Assembly (NCBI RefSeq): GCF_035593265.1
Contig: NZ_CP141614.1
Coordinates: forward strand, 2,232,001 to 2,296,000
Reading direction: 5' to 3'
Length of the DNA stretch: 64,000 bases
Source of the DNA: Limnochorda sp. LNt
Lineage (GTDB): Bacteria; Bacillota; Limnochordia; Limnochordales; Geochordaceae
Shown in pieces: positions 18,779 to 32,396 of this stretch. How positions within the stretch are numbered: the stretch's first letter is position 1; each line of letters starts with the position of its first letter. The notes below the pieces were generated by a model, which was not told the DNA's origin, made no database searches, and saw only the letters and a list, made by a program, of their open reading frames with translations. The translations under genes were made by a program, and so were the position numbers.

Positions 18779-19614
18779 CACCGACGCACCCCCTTGCGAG
18801 CGAAGGCCCAGGCGGCCAGGCTCAGCATCACCGCCGCGTACAGCAGCGACGAGCCCAGCGCGGCCAGGTACTGCCCGGCGTCGCCCACCTGGAGCGCCGC
18901 GCTGCCGCGGCTGTAATAGCCGATGGGCGACACCCAGGTGAGCACCTGCTGCACGTTGTCGACCACCGTGCGGGCGAAGGCCAGCAGGTCCGTCAGCCGC
19001 TGGCCCGGGATGGCCAGCAGCACGGCATGGGCCACGCTGAACAGGGTGAACAGCAGCATCAGGCCCAGGAAGACCAGCACCGCCAGGAAGACCCGGCGGC
19101 TCAGCGCCGAGATCAACAGCCCCAGTGCGACCACGCAGGCCGTCAGCGCCAGCGCCAGCACCACGAGCTGGGGCGTCTCCCGGGGGAAGCCCAGGTTGGT
19201 GAACCAGGCGGCGGCCCCGAAGGTGACCAGGTACAACGCCGTCACCACCAGGGCCGAGGCCATGGGCTGCAGGAACTTGCCCGCCAGATACGACAGGCTG
19301 TCGACAGGCCCGTAGAAGAGCACCTCCAGCGTGCCGTTGTCGCGCTCGCGGGCGATGGCCACCGCCGCCATCAGCCCGAAGTAGATGGCCGACAGCCACA
19401 TGGCCAGGAAGAACGGGTAGGCGACGGGGCTGCCCAGCACCATCAGCCCGTTTTGCTCCACCTGCCAGAGGGCGTTGCGCAGGGCGAAGTGCGAGACGCC
19501 CCACAGCACCAGGGCGACGGCCAGGTAGAGCGACAGGCCGAAGAGCTGGGATCGCAGGTCCCGCCCGGCGATGGTGCGCGCCACGTGCCAGCGGCTCACC
19601 CCAGGGGCACTCAT
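18778..19614 (-). CDS. ABC-2 type transporter permease
   Basis: 278 residues with six predicted helices in the ABC-2 layout. The segment AIARERDNGTLEVLFYGPV after the second helix is the usual coupling region of this family. It overlaps the ATPase stop by 4 nt (ATGA) and abuts the extracytoplasmic partner. Probable export function; substrate unknown. It resembles NosY- and GldF-type permeases in shape, but no nos or gliding genes are near. Confidence 0.85.
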   Translation of the reverse strand: MSAPGVSRWHVARTIAGRDLRSQLFGLSLYLAVALVLWGVSHFALRNALWQVEQNGLMVLGSPVAYPFFLAMWLSAIYFGLMAAVAIARERDNGTLEVLFYGPVDSLSYLAGKFLQPMASALVVTALYLVTFGAAAWFTNLGFPRETPQLVVLALALTACVVALGLLISALSRRVFLAVLVFLGLMLLFTLFSVAHAVLLAIPGQRLTDLLAFARTVVDNVQQVLTWVSPIGYYSRGSAALQVGDAGQYLAALGSSLLYAAVMLSLAAWAFARKGVRR

Positions 19615-20564
19615 GAGGCCATCCCCTCCCGTGCCAGGAGCGAGATGTTGTTTTCGGTGATGGTGACGAAGGCCTCCTCCAGCGACATCTGCCGCGTCTG
19701 CATGGAGAGTACGACGCCGCCCGAGCCGGCGATGGCCCGCGAGATGGCCGGGCGCAGGTCGACCCCGGTGCGGGTGCGGATGAGGAGCTTGCCGTCGCGA
19801 CGGTCGACGCCGCTGACGCCCTCCACCGCCTGCACCGCCGCCACGATGGGCTCGTCCACCCGCTCCAGCTCCACCTCCAGCTCCTGCTCCGTGGCCAGCC
19901 GCGTGCGCAGGCCATCCATGGTGTCCTCGGCCAGCAGACGCCCCCTGTGGATGATGCCGACGCGGTGGCAGATGCGCTCGACCTCGGAGAGGATGTGGGA
20001 GGAGATGACCAGGGTCTTGCCCCGGCGGTTCTCCTCCAGCAGCAGATCCCGCACCTGACGGATGCCGTAGGGGTCCAGCGAGGAGACCGGCTCGTCCAGG
20101 ATCAGCAGCTCGGGGTCGTGCAGCAGCGTGCGCGCCAGGCTCAGCTTCTGCTTCATGCCCTTGGAGTAGCCGCCCAGGAGCTCCCGCCGGCGATCCGCCA
20201 GCTCCAGCCGCTCCAGCAGCTCGTCGATGCGCCGCCGTGCCCCCGACACCCCGTACAGCCGTGCGAAGAACTCCAGGTACTCCTGCGCCGTCATCTCCTC
20301 GTAGAGGTAGTGAAACTCGGAGAGCACCCCGATCCGGCGCCGCAGGGCCGGCGACCTCCCCGCGCCGAGCGGCTGGCCGAAGAGCCAGATGCGCCCCTCG
20401 GTGGGGGGCACCAGACCCAGCACCATCATGATGGTGGTGGTCTTGCCCGCCCCGTTGGGACCCAGGAAGCCGTAGATCTCCCCCTCGGCCACGTGGAGGT
20501 CCAGGTGATCCACGGCCACCACGCTGCCGAATCGCCTGGTCAGGCCCTCGGTCCGCAGTACCAT
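19611..20564 (-). CDS. ABC transporter ATP-binding protein
   Basis: 317 residues. Walker A is GPNGAGKTTT, the signature GGYSKGMKQKL is a variant of LSGGQ, and Walker B is LLILDEPVSSLD followed by an SSHILSEVERI H-loop. The C-terminal 90 residues form the extra domain typical of ABC-2 exporters. ATG 20564 is preceded by GGGGAGGG at a long spacing, and an extended -10 promoter lies at 20646-20655. First gene of a three-gene operon with permease and extracytoplasmic partner. Confidence 0.9.
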   Translation of the reverse strand: MVLRTEGLTRRFGSVVAVDHLDLHVAEGEIYGFLGPNGAGKTTTIMMVLGLVPPTEGRIWLFGQPLGAGRSPALRRRIGVLSEFHYLYEEMTAQEYLEFFARLYGVSGARRRIDELLERLELADRRRELLGGYSKGMKQKLSLARTLLHDPELLILDEPVSSLDPYGIRQVRDLLLEENRRGKTLVISSHILSEVERICHRVGIIHRGRLLAEDTMDGLRTRLATEQELEVELERVDEPIVAAVQAVEGVSGVDRRDGKLLIRTRTGVDLRPAISRAIAGSGGVVLSMQTRQMSLEEAFVTITENNISLLAREGMAS

Positions 20565-20645
20565 GGGAGCTGCTCGCCCTCCCCAAACCCGCTTGGTGCC
20601 GGCATCCGCCGGCCTCGACCTCCTCCAGCCTGCCTCGCCCCGCCC

Positions 20646-20655
20646 AGTATACCAG
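20646..20655 (-). promoter_or_regulatory. Extended -10 promoter of the ABC operon
   Basis: The minus strand reads CTGGTATACT, i.e. TG-N-TATACT, about 80 nt upstream of the ATPase start. No convincing -35 box is present at the right distance, as expected for extended -10 promoters. The divergent smpB promoter lies 50-90 nt away. Confidence 0.45.
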
Positions 20656-20706
20656 AGACTTCGACACGGCCCGGCCCGACTCTTGGCGCGCCCCGCCCGG
20701 CGCCCC

Positions 20707-20735
20707 CTGGCACCGTCTGGCGCCTGTGCTATGAT
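20707..20735 (+). promoter_or_regulatory. Probable smpB promoter giving a very short leader
   Basis: CTGGCA (20707-20712), 17-nt spacer, TATGAT (20730-20735) preceded by TG-N. The start would fall near 20742, only a few bases before ATG 20745, so the transcript would be almost leaderless. The ribosome-site-like TGAGGA (20735-20740) would then be outside the mRNA, which argues that a second promoter exists or that this one is not used. Confidence 0.4.
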
Positions 20736-20744
20736 GAGGACGCC

Positions 20745-21215
20745 ATGACCCAGGCGCGCACGGTCTGCGAAAATCGCAAGGCCCGCCACGACTACGAGAT
20801 CCTGGAGACCCTGGAGGCCGGGCTCGTGCTGACCGGCAGCGAGGTCAAGTCGCTGCGGCTCGGCCGGGCCCAGCTCCGCGACAGCTACGCGCGCGTCCGG
20901 GACGGGGAGGTCTACCTGATCGGGGCCCACATCTCCTCGTACCAGGCCGGCAACGTCTGGGACCACGACCCGGGTCGGCCCCGCAAGCTCCTGCTGCACC
21001 GCCGGGAGATCGCCCGCCTGGCCGGGCGCGTCGCCGAGAAGGGCCTGACGCTGGTGCCGCTGCGCATCTACTTCAACGAGCGGGGCCTGGCCAAGGTGGA
21101 GCTGGCCGTGGCGCGGGGCCGCAAGAGCTACGACAAGCGCGAGGCCATCGCGCGGCGCGACGAGCAGCGCCGCATCGAGCAGGCGCTGGCCGAGCGGGAG
21201 CGGCGAGCGCGTTGA
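20745..21215 (+). CDS. smpB: SsrA-binding protein SmpB
   Basis: Partner of tmRNA in trans-translation, 156 residues. It delivers tmRNA to stalled ribosomes. Family segments are ENRKARHDYEILETLEAGL, LTGSEVKSLR and the basic C-terminal tail GRKSYDKREAIARRD that enters the mRNA channel. The tmRNA gene itself begins 69 nt downstream on the same strand, so the pair is contiguous. Confidence 0.97.
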   Translation: MTQARTVCENRKARHDYEILETLEAGLVLTGSEVKSLRLGRAQLRDSYARVRDGEVYLIGAHISSYQAGNVWDHDPGRPRKLLLHRREIARLAGRVAEKGLTLVPLRIYFNERGLAKVELAVARGRKSYDKREAIARRDEQRRIEQALAERERRAR

Positions 21216-21241
21216 CACGACGGCTGCCGACCGCGTATGCT
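21212..21241 (+). promoter_or_regulatory. Sigma-A-type promoter for ssrA
   Basis: TTGACA (21212-21217, perfect -35, overlapping the smpB stop codon), 18-nt spacer, TATGCT (21236-21241). The predicted start lies about 35 nt before the mature tmRNA 5' end at 21284, leaving a leader to be removed by RNase P. Confidence 0.6.
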
Positions 21242-21283
21242 GAGGTCGGACGATGGGCGCCTCACCCGGTCGACAGCTTTCGT

Positions 21284-21642
21284 GGGGGTGAGTCAGGTTC
21301 GACATGGGTGCGGGTGGCCATGGCTGCGAGCCGAGCTCCTGCGACTCGTAAAACCGCAGGGCAGTCAACAACTGCCGAACCCGAGCTTGCTCTGGCTGCT
21401 TAATTAACGCGGCCACGCCCGCCTGACGGTCTTCCCGTCGCCGCAGGGCCGGGCGTCATCGAGGCGGGATACCGCGGGGGCCTCGCCTCCGGGCCGCCGG
21501 GGGAAACCTGAGGAGGCTGGCGGCCGTCATATCCGGCTCCCGGGATCGGACGGCGGCGAGCACCACCAAACGGGAGACACGCTCGTAGAGGCTGTGGCGG
21601 CCTCGCTCATGGACGGCGGTGCAACTCCGCCCACCTCCACCA
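21284..21642 (+). ncRNA. ssrA: tmRNA (transfer-messenger RNA)
   Basis: 359 nt. The tRNA-like ends pair: GGGGGTG at the 5' end with CACCTCC at 21632-21638 (one G-U pair), followed by A73 and encoded CCA. The 5' part shows the conserved GGTTCGAC near 21294 and ACTCGTAAAA before the tag. The T arm is GGCGG-TGCAACT-CCGCC. The tag reading frame from GGG (21358) to TAA encodes GQSTTAEPELALAA, giving AGQSTTAEPELALAA with the charged alanine; the ending ALAA and the AG start resemble the B. subtilis tag. The resume codon is inferred from frame, not proven. Confidence 0.93.
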
Positions 21643-21660
21643 TCTTTTCGAGCGCCGGTC

Positions 21661-21706
21661 GCGAAGGGGGCTTGCGGCACACGCCCGCAAGCCCCCTCGC
21701 CATTTT
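21661..21706. terminator. Bidirectional Rho-independent terminator between ssrA and hppA
   Basis: A perfect 12-bp stem (21666-21677 with 21685-21696, loop 21678-21684) with outer GCGA/TCGC pairing, followed on the plus strand by CATTTT. It sits between two convergent transcripts and can serve both. Confidence 0.85.
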
Positions 21707-21747
21707 CGTCGCCGGGCCCGATGGCCCGTACCGTCCGGCCTCCGCCG

Positions 21748-23799
<2,052 letters not shown>

Positions 23800-23818
23800 C
23801 CGCTGCTCGTCCCCCTCC

Positions 23819-24043
23819 TCAGCGCACCACCAGCACGAGCGCCACCGACATCACCATGAAGACGACGGCCAGGATGACGGTCGCCCGCTCCAGCAAGAGC
23901 TCCCAGCCCTTGGCCTTGCGGAAGAACATGCGAGCGCCGCCACCGATGGAGCCCAGCCCCTCGCCCTTGCTGGGCTGCAGCATGATGACGACCGTCAGCG
24001 CGACGGCGATGAGCAGCTGCAGCACGAACAGGAACGTGACCAA
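23819..24043 (-). CDS. secG: Preprotein translocase subunit SecG
   Basis: 74 residues with two helices and the conserved [20 protein letters not shown] loop. Accessory subunit of the SecYEG channel. Start TTG 24043 is supported by GGGAGGGGG upstream. The eno-secG adjacency is common in Firmicutes. Confidence 0.93.
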   Translation of the reverse strand: MVTFLFVLQLLIAVALTVVIMLQPSKGEGLGSIGGGARMFFRKAKGWELLLERATVILAVVFMVMSVALVLVVR

Positions 24044-24162
24044 CCCTGCGCCCCCTCCCTCGCCCCGGGGCGGCCAGCCTGCCCCGCCCCGATGCGGTCG
24101 CCCGTTGTCAACAGGGGCATTGTATCACCGCCGGGGCGAGCTCACCAACGCCGGCGGGCCGC

Positions 24163-26246
<2,084 letters not shown>

Positions 26247-26274
26247 AGGGCTCGCCGCCTCTCCGTCGCCCCGG

Positions 26275-27468
26275 TCAGCGGTCCTGGAGCACGGCCACGC
26301 CCGGCAGCTCCCGGCCCTCCAGGAACTCCAGCGACGCCCCGCCCCCGGTGGAGACGTGGCTCATGCGGTCGGCCAGACCGAACTGCTCCACCGCGGCCGC
26401 CGTGTCGCCGCCCCCGATGATGGTGGTGCCGTCGCTCTGCGCCAGCGCCAGGGCCACGTGCCGGGTGCCCTCCGCGAAGGGCGCCATCTCGAAGACGCCG
26501 AGGGGGCCGTTCCAGATGACGGTGCGGGCCTGGCGGATCTCCGCCTCGAAGCGCTCCCGGGTCCTGGGCCCGATGTCGAGCCCCTGCCACCCGGCCGGGA
26601 TGGCCGTCGCGGCCACCACCTGGCGCGGCGCCTGCGCGCTGAAGGCCTGGGCCACCACCACGTCCTCCGGCAGCAGCAGCCGCACCTTGCGTCGCTCGGC
26701 CTCGGCCATCAGCTCGCGCGCCAGATCCACGTGCTCGGCATCCAGCAGCGAGTCGCCGATCTCGTAGCCCCTGGCCTTGAGGAAGGTGTAGGCCATGCCC
26801 CCGCCGATGAGCAGGGCGTCGACGCGGGTCAGGAGGTTTCGGATGACGCCGATCTTGTCGGAGACCTTGGCCCCTCCCAGGATGGCCACGAAGGGGCGCT
26901 CGGGCTCGGCCAGGGCCTTGCCCATGGTCTCGATCTCCTTGAGCAGCAAGAAGCCCGCCACGGCCGGCAGGTGATGGGCCACGCCCTCGGTGGAGGCGTG
27001 GGCCCGGTGCGCCGAGCCGAAGGCATCGTTGACGTAGACGTCGCCCAGCCGCGCCAGGCGCCGGGCGAAATTGGGGTCGTTCTTCTCCTCCTCGGGGTGG
27101 AAGCGCAGGTTCTCCAGGAGCGCCACGTCTCCGGGGGCCAGATCCTGGACGGCCCGCTCCACCTCGTCGCCCACGCAGTCGGGCAGCATCCGCACCGGCA
27201 TGCCGAGCAGCTCCCCAAGGCGGTGGGCCACGGGCCGGAGGCTGTAGCGGGGATCGGGCCTGCCTTTGGGCCGCCCCAGGTGCGACATGAGCACGACCCG
27301 CGCCCCGTGGCCCAGCAGGTACTGGATGGTGGGCAGGCTGGCGCGGATCCGCTTGTCGTCGGTGATCCGCCCCTGCTCGTCCATCGGCACGTTGAAGTCG
27401 ACCCGCACCAGGACCCGCTTGCCCTGGACGTCGACGGCCTCCACGCTCTTCTTCTGGTACGAGGTCAT
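26275..27468 (-). CDS. pgk: Phosphoglycerate kinase
   Basis: Makes ATP from 1,3-bisphosphoglycerate, 397 residues. The signature [15 protein letters not shown] opens the N-terminal domain, [10 protein letters not shown] follows, and the C-terminal nucleotide site shows [13 protein letters not shown] and [16 protein letters not shown] 27468 follows a purine-rich site. It is separated from gapA by 101 nt containing a hairpin, whereas the following genes are tightly coupled. Confidence 0.97.
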   Translation of the reverse strand: MTSYQKKSVEAVDVQGKRVLVRVDFNVPMDEQGRITDDKRIRASLPTIQYLLGHGARVVLMSHLGRPKGRPDPRYSLRPVAHRLGELLGMPVRMLPDCVGDEVERAVQDLAPGDVALLENLRFHPEEEKNDPNFARRLARLGDVYVNDAFGSAHRAHASTEGVAHHLPAVAGFLLLKEIETMGKALAEPERPFVAILGGAKVSDKIGVIRNLLTRVDALLIGGGMAYTFLKARGYEIGDSLLDAEHVDLARELMAEAERRKVRLLLPEDVVVAQAFSAQAPRQVVAATAIPAGWQGLDIGPRTRERFEAEIRQARTVIWNGPLGVFEMAPFAEGTRHVALALAQSDGTTIIGGGDTAAAVEQFGLADRMSHVSTGGGASLEFLEGRELPGVAVLQDR

Positions 27469-27558
27469 GAGGGCGCTCGCCCCTTTCGTGGGTCCTCCGG
27501 CGGCGGCACCGGACGCCCGCCGGCGATGGTAGTGGCTATGGCTACGCCCTTACGCGGC

Positions 27559-28622
<1,064 letters not shown>

Positions 28623-29693
28623 CTAGCGGGACGCGCTGGTGGCCGCCGCCATCTCCTCCGATCGGGGGCCCTCCGTCAGCTCCAGCACCCGCCAGGCCAG
28701 GCCCTCGTCGGTGATGAGCACGTCCTGGTACCCCGTCGAGATGACGGCCAGGGCCGCCTCGGCCTTGCTCCGGCCGCCACCGACCACCACCACCTGGCCG
28801 CAGTGGGCCAGGTCCTCCACCCTCAAGCCGAAGCTGGCGGTCTGGTAGACCGGCTGGCCCTGCCGGTTGAAGTAGTAGCCGAAGGCCTCGCCCACCGCCC
28901 CCCGCTCCCGCAACCGGGCCGTCTCGGCCGGCCCCAGCCGGCGCCGCCGGGCCATCTCCTCGGCCGTGCCGACGCCGTGCAGGACGATGTCGGCCCGCCG
29001 GATGAGATCCAGGATCTCCCGCACCTGCGGCTGGGAGGCGACCGTCTCCACCGCCTCCTCGGGCAGATCGTCGGGGACGTGCAGCAGCCGGTAGTTTGCC
29101 CGCAGGCGCCGGGCGATCTCGGCGGCGATGGTGTTGGCCTGCAGCTCCACGTCCTCGCCCAATCCGCCCCGCCCCGGCACCACCGTGATGCCCAGCGGCA
29201 CGCTCTCCTCGGGAAGGCTCAGCGCCACCTCGGCCAGGGTGCTGCCGCCCGTCACCGCCAGCACCTGCCCCTCCCGCAGCACCTCCTTGAGGAAACGGGC
29301 CGTGGCCCGGGCGATCTCCTTCTTGGAGGTATCATCGACGTCAGCGTCACCCGGCACCACGATGACCCGCTGCAGCCCCAGCCGGCGGGCCAGGCGCTGC
29401 TCGACGTCGGCCAGGCCTCGGAGCTCTCGCACCAGATCCTTGAGATCGTTGAGCAAGCGCTGCCCGGCCTCGCTCACCCGCATCCCGTCGGCGGCCAGAT
29501 CCAGGAAGCCCTGATGGCGCAGGAAGTCGACCTCGTTGCGTACCATGCGCTCGGGCCAGTGGAGCCGGGCCGCGAGCCCCCGCCGACCGACCGGCTGCAA
29601 AAACGCCACGTTGCGCAAGACGATGTAACGGCGCTCGATGACCTCCGACAGCTCCGGCGCGACCTTGAGGATGACCGAAAGTGGTTGTCCCAT
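28623..29693 (-). CDS. cggR: Central glycolytic genes regulator CggR (SorC family)
   Basis: Repressor of the glycolytic operon, 356 residues. The N-terminal third is a winged-helix region (RRGLAARLHWPERMVRNEVDF and following). The rest is a SorC sugar-phosphate-binding domain with VAVTGGSTLAEVA, VVPGRGGLGEDVELQAN and the end VLITDEGLAWRVLEL. In B. subtilis it senses fructose-1,6-bisphosphate and is co-transcribed with gapA, and the same arrangement is seen here. ATG 29693 is used; the frame stays open further upstream without coding character. A candidate operator lies 50-90 nt upstream. Confidence 0.93.
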   Translation of the reverse strand: MGQPLSVILKVAPELSEVIERRYIVLRNVAFLQPVGRRGLAARLHWPERMVRNEVDFLRHQGFLDLAADGMRVSEAGQRLLNDLKDLVRELRGLADVEQRLARRLGLQRVIVVPGDADVDDTSKKEIARATARFLKEVLREGQVLAVTGGSTLAEVALSLPEESVPLGITVVPGRGGLGEDVELQANTIAAEIARRLRANYRLLHVPDDLPEEAVETVASQPQVREILDLIRRADIVLHGVGTAEEMARRRRLGPAETARLRERGAVGEAFGYYFNRQGQPVYQTASFGLRVEDLAHCGQVVVVGGGRSKAEAALAVISTGYQDVLITDEGLAWRVLELTEGPRSEEMAAATSASR

Positions 29694-29743
29694 CCCCTCC
29701 GAGCCTTCCCCGTATAGCGTACGCCGGCCCTCGCGGCCGCGGC

Positions 29744-29781
29744 AGGGACGTTTGCCGCCAAGAGGGACTGGAAATGTCCCG
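29744..29781 (-). promoter_or_regulatory. Candidate CggR operator upstream of cggR
   Basis: The minus strand reads CGGGAC-N6-AGTC-N4-TTGGCG-N6-GTCC, which keeps the spacing of the B. subtilis CggR operator (CGGGAC-N6-TGTC-N4, twice). The first half fits well and the second is degenerate. A TATACG box at about 29711-29716 could be a -10 between the operator and the gene. Binding would be upstream of the promoter core rather than downstream as in B. subtilis. Confidence 0.4.
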
Positions 29782-29924
29782 AAATCGGCACGCGAAACGG
29801 CCGCCGCCGGCCGGACCCGCCCCGCGCGCACGGCCGTCTCCCCCCGGCGCCATCCTGCCTGGGCTGTACGCCGCATACCCGCCCAATTCCTGCCTGCGGG
29901 CCCCAGGGGGGCATGGACGGCGGC

Positions 29925-31336
29925 TCAGAGCGCCACGGCGACGCGCCGCCGGCTGGCGGGACGGCGGGGGTGCTGGGCCCTGGCCAGCACCTCGTCGACG
30001 GTCAGGTGACTGCCCGGCGGCGCCAGATCCCGCCCCAAGGCCGCCAGGGCGGCCACGGCCTCGGCCAGCCGCACCGAGTCGTGACGCACCACGTGGGTGT
30101 GGGAGACCAGGGGCCCGCTCACCACCACCAGCCCCATGCCGGTGAGGCGCTCCACGTCGGCCTCGACGGGGCGCGCGCCCTCGGCCATGTAGCGGCGCAG
30201 CAGCCCCTCGGGCACCTGTGCCGTGTTGACCAGCACGCAGTCGACGAGGCCCGGGCCACCGCCGTGGTCCAGCAGGGCCCGCACGTGATCGGAGGCCCGG
30301 TAGTCGTCGGTCTCCCCCGGCTGGGTCATGACGTTGCAGACGTAGACCCGCAGGGCCGGCGTGGCGCGCACGGTGGCCGCCAGGTCGCGCACCAGCAGGT
30401 TGGGGATGACGCTGGTGTAGAGGCTGCCGGGGCCCAGCACCACGATGTCGGCCTCCAGGATGGCCTGCAGCGCCTCGGGCACCGCCGGCACGTCGGGCGG
30501 CACCAGCGCGATGCGCCGGATGGGCTTGCGCTGGCGGGGGATGGCGCTCTCCCCCGTCACCGTGCTGCCGTCGGCCAACTCCGCCCGGAGCTGCACCGAC
30601 GCCAGCGTCGAGGGCAGCACCTGCCCCCGCACGGCCAGCACCCGGCTGAACTGGCGGATGGCCTCCTGGAAGTCGCCGGTGATCTCCGACATGGCGGCGA
30701 TGAAGAGGTTGCCGAAGGTGTGCCCCGACAGCCCCTCGCCCCGGGTGAAGCGGTACTGGAAGAGGCGTTCCAAGAGCGGCTCCGTGTCGGCCATGGCCAC
30801 CAGCGTGTTGCGGACGTCGCCCGGCGGCAGGATGCCCATCTCCTCGCGCAGCCGCCCCGAGCTGCCGCCGTCGTCGGCTACGGTCACCACGGCGGTCAGG
30901 TGGTCGCTGTGGAACTTCATGCCCCGCAGCAGCGTCGACAGGCCCGTGCCGCCGCCCACCGCCACGGTGCGGGGTCCTCGCTCGCGGATGCGCCGCTCCC
31001 GCAGGACGTCGAGCAGCGGCCGGGTCGGATGCGGCGCCAGGGTGCCCGCCACCGTGACCACCGTGCGGCGCACGGCGACCGCCGCCATCCCCGCGCCGAC
31101 CGCCACCGCCGCCAGGGCCCAGTCGGCGCGTCCTGCGGCCCAGGCGCGTCCCGAGCGCGCCCACCAGCACGGCACCCACGGCCAGCAGCCCCCACCGCTC
31201 GAGGCCGGTGCCCGGCAAGAGGTCGCGCAGCGCCTCGGTCAGGCGCCGCCCGGCGCTGGCCACCGCCGTCCGCCGCCCGGGCCGCACCGACGGCCCCGGG
31301 CCCCGGTGGCGGGGACGCCGCGGGCGGGGCGTTCAC
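29925..31336 (-). CDS. glmR: GlmR/YvcK-family regulator, long form with N-terminal helices; 5' part frameshifted
   Basis: CofD-like fold protein that binds UDP-GlcNAc and controls carbon flow into the cell wall through GlmS. The intact core (VAVGGGTGLSTLLRGMKFHS, VADDGGSSGRLREEMGILPP, GHTFGNLFIAAMSEITGDF, VLGPGSLYTSVIPNLL) is in one frame to 29925. The long form also has two N-terminal helices. Here one (WGLLAVGAVLVGALG) is in a different frame from the next (ADWALAAVAVGAGMAAVAV), with the switch near 31145. GTG 31336, with GGGAGGAG 5 nt upstream and GTGA overlap with rapZ, is the best start but needs another frame change near 31293. Follows rapZ as in most Firmicutes; whiA, usually next, is missing. 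Confidence 0.85.
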
Positions 31337-32307
31337 GACGTCTCCTCCCGACCGGACGGGGCGTCCGGGCCCGACGCAGGCGGCTCGTCCGGCTCGGGCG
31401 TGGGGCGACGCCCCACGTCGCGGTGCTCGGCCACCGCATCGTACCCCAGCCGCCGCAGGTGGGCAGCCAGTTCGTTGGCCACTGCCACGCTGCGGTGCTG
31501 CCCGCCCGTGCAACCGATGCCTATCAGCAAGTGCTGCTTGCCCTCGTCGACGAAGTGCGGCAGCAGGAAGTCCACCAGCCCGTAGAGGCGCTCCATGAAG
31601 GCCTGTGCCAGCGGCCACTGGAAGACGTACTCCGCCACGGCCGGATCGTTGCCTGTCAGCGGCTGGAGGGCCGGCACGTAGTGGGGGTTGGGCAGGAAGC
31701 GCACGTCGAAGATCAGGTCCGCGTCGATGGGGATGCCCCGGGCGTACCCGAAGGAGACCACCGTCACCGACAGCCCTCGCGTGGGGCTCAGCTGGCGAGC
31801 CTGGCGCGCCACCTGCTCGCGCAGCTGCCGCGGGGAGAGGGTGGTCGTGTCGACGATGAAGTGCGCCCGCCCCCGCAACGGCTCCAGCAGCTGGCGCTCG
31901 GCCCGGATCCCCTCGAGCACGCTCCCCTCGGGCGCCAGCGGGTGGCGCCGCCGCGTCTCCTTGAAGCGGCGCACCAGGGCCTCGTCGGAGGCCTCCAGGA
32001 AGAGGATGCGGTAGCGCACCCCCTGCTCCTCCAGCTCGTGGAGGGCCCGGAAGAGATCGTGGAAGAACTGCCCGCCCCGGGCATCGCTGACCAGGGCGGC
32101 CTTGTCGATGCGGCCCGACTGCTGGCAGAGGCTGGCGAACGTGGGAATGAGGGCCGGCGGCAAGTTGTCCACGCAGAAGAAGCCCAGGTCCTCCAGGGCG
32201 CGCATCGCCTCGGTCTTGCCCGCCCCCGACAGGCCCGTCACGATGACGAAGATGGGCCGCGGGCCCTCGGGCCGCTCGGAGCTCCGCTCCGGCGTCGTCG
32301 AACCCAT
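31333..32307 (-). CDS. rapZ: RNase adapter protein RapZ (YvcJ)
   Basis: Nucleotide-binding protein, 324 residues. In E. coli RapZ directs decay of a small RNA controlling glmS; the Firmicute role is less clear. Walker A is VTGLSGAGKTEAMRALED, then CVDNLPPALIP, Walker B-like RYRILFLEASDEALVRRFKE, and the C-terminal domain with DVRFLPNPHYVPAL and IGIGCTGGQHRSV. ATG 32307 follows GGGAGGGG. The C-terminal 35 residues are a disordered Pro/Asp-rich tail. It pairs with glmR and follows nagA, all three touching amino-sugar supply. Confidence 0.95.
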   Translation of the reverse strand: MGSTTPERSSERPEGPRPIFVIVTGLSGAGKTEAMRALEDLGFFCVDNLPPALIPTFASLCQQSGRIDKAALVSDARGGQFFHDLFRALHELEEQGVRYRILFLEASDEALVRRFKETRRRHPLAPEGSVLEGIRAERQLLEPLRGRAHFIVDTTTLSPRQLREQVARQARQLSPTRGLSVTVVSFGYARGIPIDADLIFDVRFLPNPHYVPALQPLTGNDPAVAEYVFQWPLAQAFMERLYGLVDFLLPHFVDEGKQHLLIGIGCTGGQHRSVAVANELAAHLRRLGYDAVAEHRDVGRRPTPEPDEPPASGPDAPSGREETS

Positions 32308-32396
32308 GCGCCCCTCCCCCCGCCGCCGGCCCGACCGGCCCGGCAGCGGCTCTATCTTACCACCGCCGCACCCGTCGCGGCTGACGGCTCGCCCGC

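Noticed and set aside
21212-21403. Open frame of 63 codons over the smpB end and tmRNA
   Set aside because: It is the tmRNA tag frame extended backwards; only the last 14 codons are read, and only as part of tmRNA.
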